A program made the position numbers and the translations under genes. From the NCBI RefSeq assembly GCF_000336675.1, contig NZ_AOMB01000041.1, forward strand, positions 82,858-146,857: DNA of 64,000 nucleotides. The letters run 5' to 3'. The notes beneath the pieces are model-generated. The model had not been told where the DNA came from. It saw only the letters and a list, made by a program, of their open reading frames with translations, and ran no database searches. Positions 62,242 to 64,000 of this stretch are shown here, one piece after another (the stretch's first letter is position 1; the number at the start of each line of letters is the position of its first letter). The DNA comes from Halococcus hamelinensis 100A6 (GTDB lineage: Archaea; Halobacteriota; Halobacteria; Halobacteriales; Halococcaceae).

Positions 62242-62439
62242 ATGGCGGACGACGACGAGTGGAAGTACTCGGTCGAGGATTTCGAGGACCCCGAGGAGAG
62301 CGACGAGGGCGGAGCCACGGACGTCTTCGGCGACGCCCAAACTCGACGGGAGATCGAGCCCGAGTCGCCGAGCTTCGAGAACGCGCTGTTCGTGGTGTTC
62401 GGGGTCGCGCTGGCGCTTTTGATACTGCTCGGGGTCTGA
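62242..62439 (+). CDS. small membrane protein (DUF7312-like)
   Basis: A 65-residue haloarchaeal protein. The acidic N-terminus is DDDEWKYSVEDFEDPEESDE, the middle EPESPSFENALFVVFGVALA leads into a single C-terminal helix (VVFGVALALLILLGV). I place it with DUF7312 from memory. It lies 79 bases after metG and 41 before nfeD. Function unknown. Confidence 0.7.
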   Translation: MADDDEWKYSVEDFEDPEESDEGGATDVFGDAQTRREIEPESPSFENALFVVFGVALALLILLGV

Positions 62440-62480
62440 ACAGTCCCAACAGTTAATCACACGGACATCCTACGTTCAGT

Positions 62481-63098
62481 ATGATATCGGCGTTCGGGAT
62501 CCCGGTCGTGGCCGCGGTTCTCGGTCCGCTGCCCCTCCAGGTGACCGACCTCGTTTTGAACCAGCTCCCGCTCGTACTCCTGATCTGTGGGCTCGGACTG
62601 GTGGGACTGGAGACGCTCGCGCCGGGTGGCCACTTCATGGTGCTCGGGATCGCGCTCCTCGTCTCGGGCTTGGTTGGACTGGCGCTCGGCACCTTCCTCG
62701 GGCCGGTGTTCCTCGCGGCGGTGCTCGCGCCGGTCGTGATCGCGAGCGGCGCGGCGGCGTTCTACGTCTACCGCGAGTTCGATTTCTACGGCGGGAAGGG
62801 CTCGGGCCGGACGAGCGACTCGTCGGCGCTCCGTGGCAAGACCGGGCGCGCGACCGAACGTATCACCCACAGCAGCGGCGAGGTCAAACTCGACGAGGGC
62901 GGCTTCAACCCCTACTACGCTGCCCGGGCGCTCGACCGGGATATCGAGGAGGGCGAGGAGGTGATGGTCACCGATCCGGGTGGGGGCAACGTGGTGACCG
63001 TCGAGTCGCTCTCGATGATCGAGGACGACGAGATCGACCGAGCGCTCGCCCGCGGCCGCGAGGAGGCTGCCGACGAACGCGAACGAGAAACCGCCTGA
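62481..63098 (+). CDS. NfeD-family membrane protein
   Basis: A 205-residue protein with three to four N-terminal helices (LVLLICGLGLVGLETLAPGG, FMVLGIALLVSGLVGLALGT, VFLAAVLAPVVIASGAAAFY) and a C-terminal OB-like domain (LRGKTGRATERITHSSGEVK, EEVMVTDPGGGNVVTVESLS). NfeD proteins pair with SPFH/stomatin proteins, and such a gene follows 62 bases downstream, so they are likely partners. CAGTTAATCA about 27 bases before the ATG is a probable TATA box. Confidence 0.9.
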   Translation: MISAFGIPVVAAVLGPLPLQVTDLVLNQLPLVLLICGLGLVGLETLAPGGHFMVLGIALLVSGLVGLALGTFLGPVFLAAVLAPVVIASGAAAFYVYREFDFYGGKGSGRTSDSSALRGKTGRATERITHSSGEVKLDEGGFNPYYAARALDRDIEEGEEVMVTDPGGGNVVTVESLSMIEDDEIDRALARGREEAADERERETA

Positions 63099-63160
63099 AG
63101 GAGTCGAGCTCAACAGCGTCGGAACGCTTATGCTTACTGGATTCTGACATTCACGATGAG

Positions 63161-64000
63161 ATGCTACTCGAACCGCTGCAGGTAGGCGCTCTCCTTCCAG
63201 CCATCGTCGTTCTCCTCGTGTTGCTGGTCGCGGTCGCCACCGTCTACAGCTCGATCGAGATCGTCAACGCCTACGAGAAACGCGCGCTCACGGTGTTGGG
63301 CGACTACCGAAAGCTCCTTGAACCGGGTATCAGTTTCGTGCCGCCGTTCGTCAGCAACACCTACCCGTTCGACATGCGGACCCAGACCCTCGACGTCCCG
63401 CGTCAGGAAGCCATCACGCGCGACAACTCGCCGGTGACGGCCGATGCCGTCGTCTACATCAAGGTCATGGACGCGAAGAAGGCCTTCCTCGAAGTCGACG
63501 ACTACAAGCGCGCGGTCTCGAACCTCGCCCAGACCACCCTCCGGGCCGTGCTCGGCGACATGGATCTGGACGACACGCTGAGCAAACGCTCGGAGATCAA
63601 CAGCCGGATCCGACGCGACCTCGACGAACCGACCGACGAGTGGGGGGTCCGAGTCGAGTCTGTGGAGGTCAGGGAGGTCAACCCCTCGCCCGACGTCCAG
63701 CAGGCGATGGAACAACAGACCTCCGCCGAGCGCCGCCGCCGTGCGATGATCCTCGAAGCCCAGGGTGAACGCCGGAGCGCAGTCGAGAGCGCCGAGGGTG
63801 AAAAGCAGTCGAACATCATCCGTGCCCAGGGTGAAAAGCAGAGCCAGATCCTCGAAGCCCAGGGTGATTCGGTGTCCACCGTTCTCCGGGCGAAATCCGC
63901 CGAGTCCATGGGCGAGCGCGCGGTCATCGAGCGCGGGATGGAGACCCTCCAGTCGATGGGCGAGAGCGAGTCCACGACGTTCGTCCTCCCCCAGGAACTC
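63161..64000 (+). CDS. SPFH/stomatin-like membrane protein, cut by the right edge
   Basis: The frame is open from ATG 63161 to the window end (280 codons so far). It has one N-terminal helix (LLPAIVVLLVLLVAVATVYS), then the SPFH domain: NAYEKRALTVLGDYRKLLEP, GISFVPPFVSNTYPFDMRTQ, DVPRQEAITRDNSPVTADAV, YIKVMDAKKAFLEVDDYKRA. A coiled coil with repeated AQGEKQS/AEGEKQS-type units follows. These proteins form membrane microdomain cages, often with NfeD, the upstream neighbour. The C-terminus is missing from the window. Confidence 0.93.
   Translation, partial: MLLEPLQVGALLPAIVVLLVLLVAVATVYSSIEIVNAYEKRALTVLGDYRKLLEPGISFVPPFVSNTYPFDMRTQTLDVPRQEAITRDNSPVTADAVVYIKVMDAKKAFLEVDDYKRAVSNLAQTTLRAVLGDMDLDDTLSKRSEINSRIRRDLDEPTDEWGVRVESVEVREVNPSPDVQQAMEQQTSAERRRRAMILEAQGERRSAVESAEGEKQSNIIRAQGEKQSQILEAQGDSVSTVLRAKSAESMGERAVIERGMETLQSMGESESTTFVLPQEL

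Noticed and set aside
1..64000. tRNA, rRNA, RNase P, SRP RNA, riboswitch or transposase genes
   Set aside because: The intergenic stretches were read for T-loop-like GTTCGAATC patterns, cloverleaf arms and transposase frames. None was found, though small or divergent RNAs could be missed by eye.

Overview
This window is chromosomal DNA from a halophilic archaeon (class Halobacteria). The evidence is high GC, very acidic proteins, archaeal-type versions of the core genes (aRF1, Pth2, CTP-dependent riboflavin kinase, GGGP synthase, pantoate kinase with phosphopantothenate synthetase, TiaS), a haloarchaeal gas vesicle cluster, and many TATA-like boxes about 27 bases before the start codon, as expected for leaderless archaeal mRNAs. 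The genus cannot be fixed from the sequence alone. No rRNA, tRNA, CRISPR array or intact insertion sequence was seen.

Layout. 1-13.4 kb is housekeeping: tiaS (cut by the left edge), a TIM-barrel isomerase, thrC, ilvE, ribB-rbkR, argS, a MinD-like ATPase, prf1, a multi-zinc-ribbon protein, small zinc and membrane proteins and a non-canonical Nramp transporter. 13.6-20.1 kb holds pth2 and a gas vesicle cluster. gvpA and gvpO read right. gvpF-G-H-I-J-K-L-M read left as an overlapping chain, followed by an acidic protein of unknown role. gvpC, gvpN, gvpD and gvpE are not in the window. 20.1-31.9 kb carries an AI-2E family membrane protein, dcd, an HTH-ThiN regulator, a methyltransferase, thi4, a large DUF2298 membrane protein, the archaeal CoA pair (4-phosphopantoate--beta-alanine ligase and pantoate kinase), an FNT channel and a PiT transporter.

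31.9-33.1 kb is a decayed spot. It has a UPF0175/PIN toxin-antitoxin pair with both genes frameshifted, next to a second, free-standing copy of the last codons of aspS. 33-42.5 kb has aspS, a zinc alcohol dehydrogenase, a TrkA-N/APC-USP transporter pair, an Lrp regulator, GGGP synthase and topA. 42.6-43.5 kb is a low-GC patch holding a 3' remnant of trpB and a Tat-type putative lipoprotein. 43.5-64 kb has gatB, a coiled-coil protein with smc and scpA, redox enzymes, mtnP with a phosphoribosyltransferase, ppsA, small membrane proteins, a 36-bp-repeat coiled-coil membrane protein, a second PiT transporter, metG, and NfeD with an SPFH protein cut by the right edge.

The most unusual content is the gas vesicle locus. 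Its GvpI-position protein is about 2.5 times the usual length, appears to be a fusion and carries a 45-bp tandem repeat. GvpA has a C-terminal extension, and an acidic protein follows gvpM. The two genome-scar regions (aspS tail duplication with the broken TA pair; trpB remnant island) are the next most informative.
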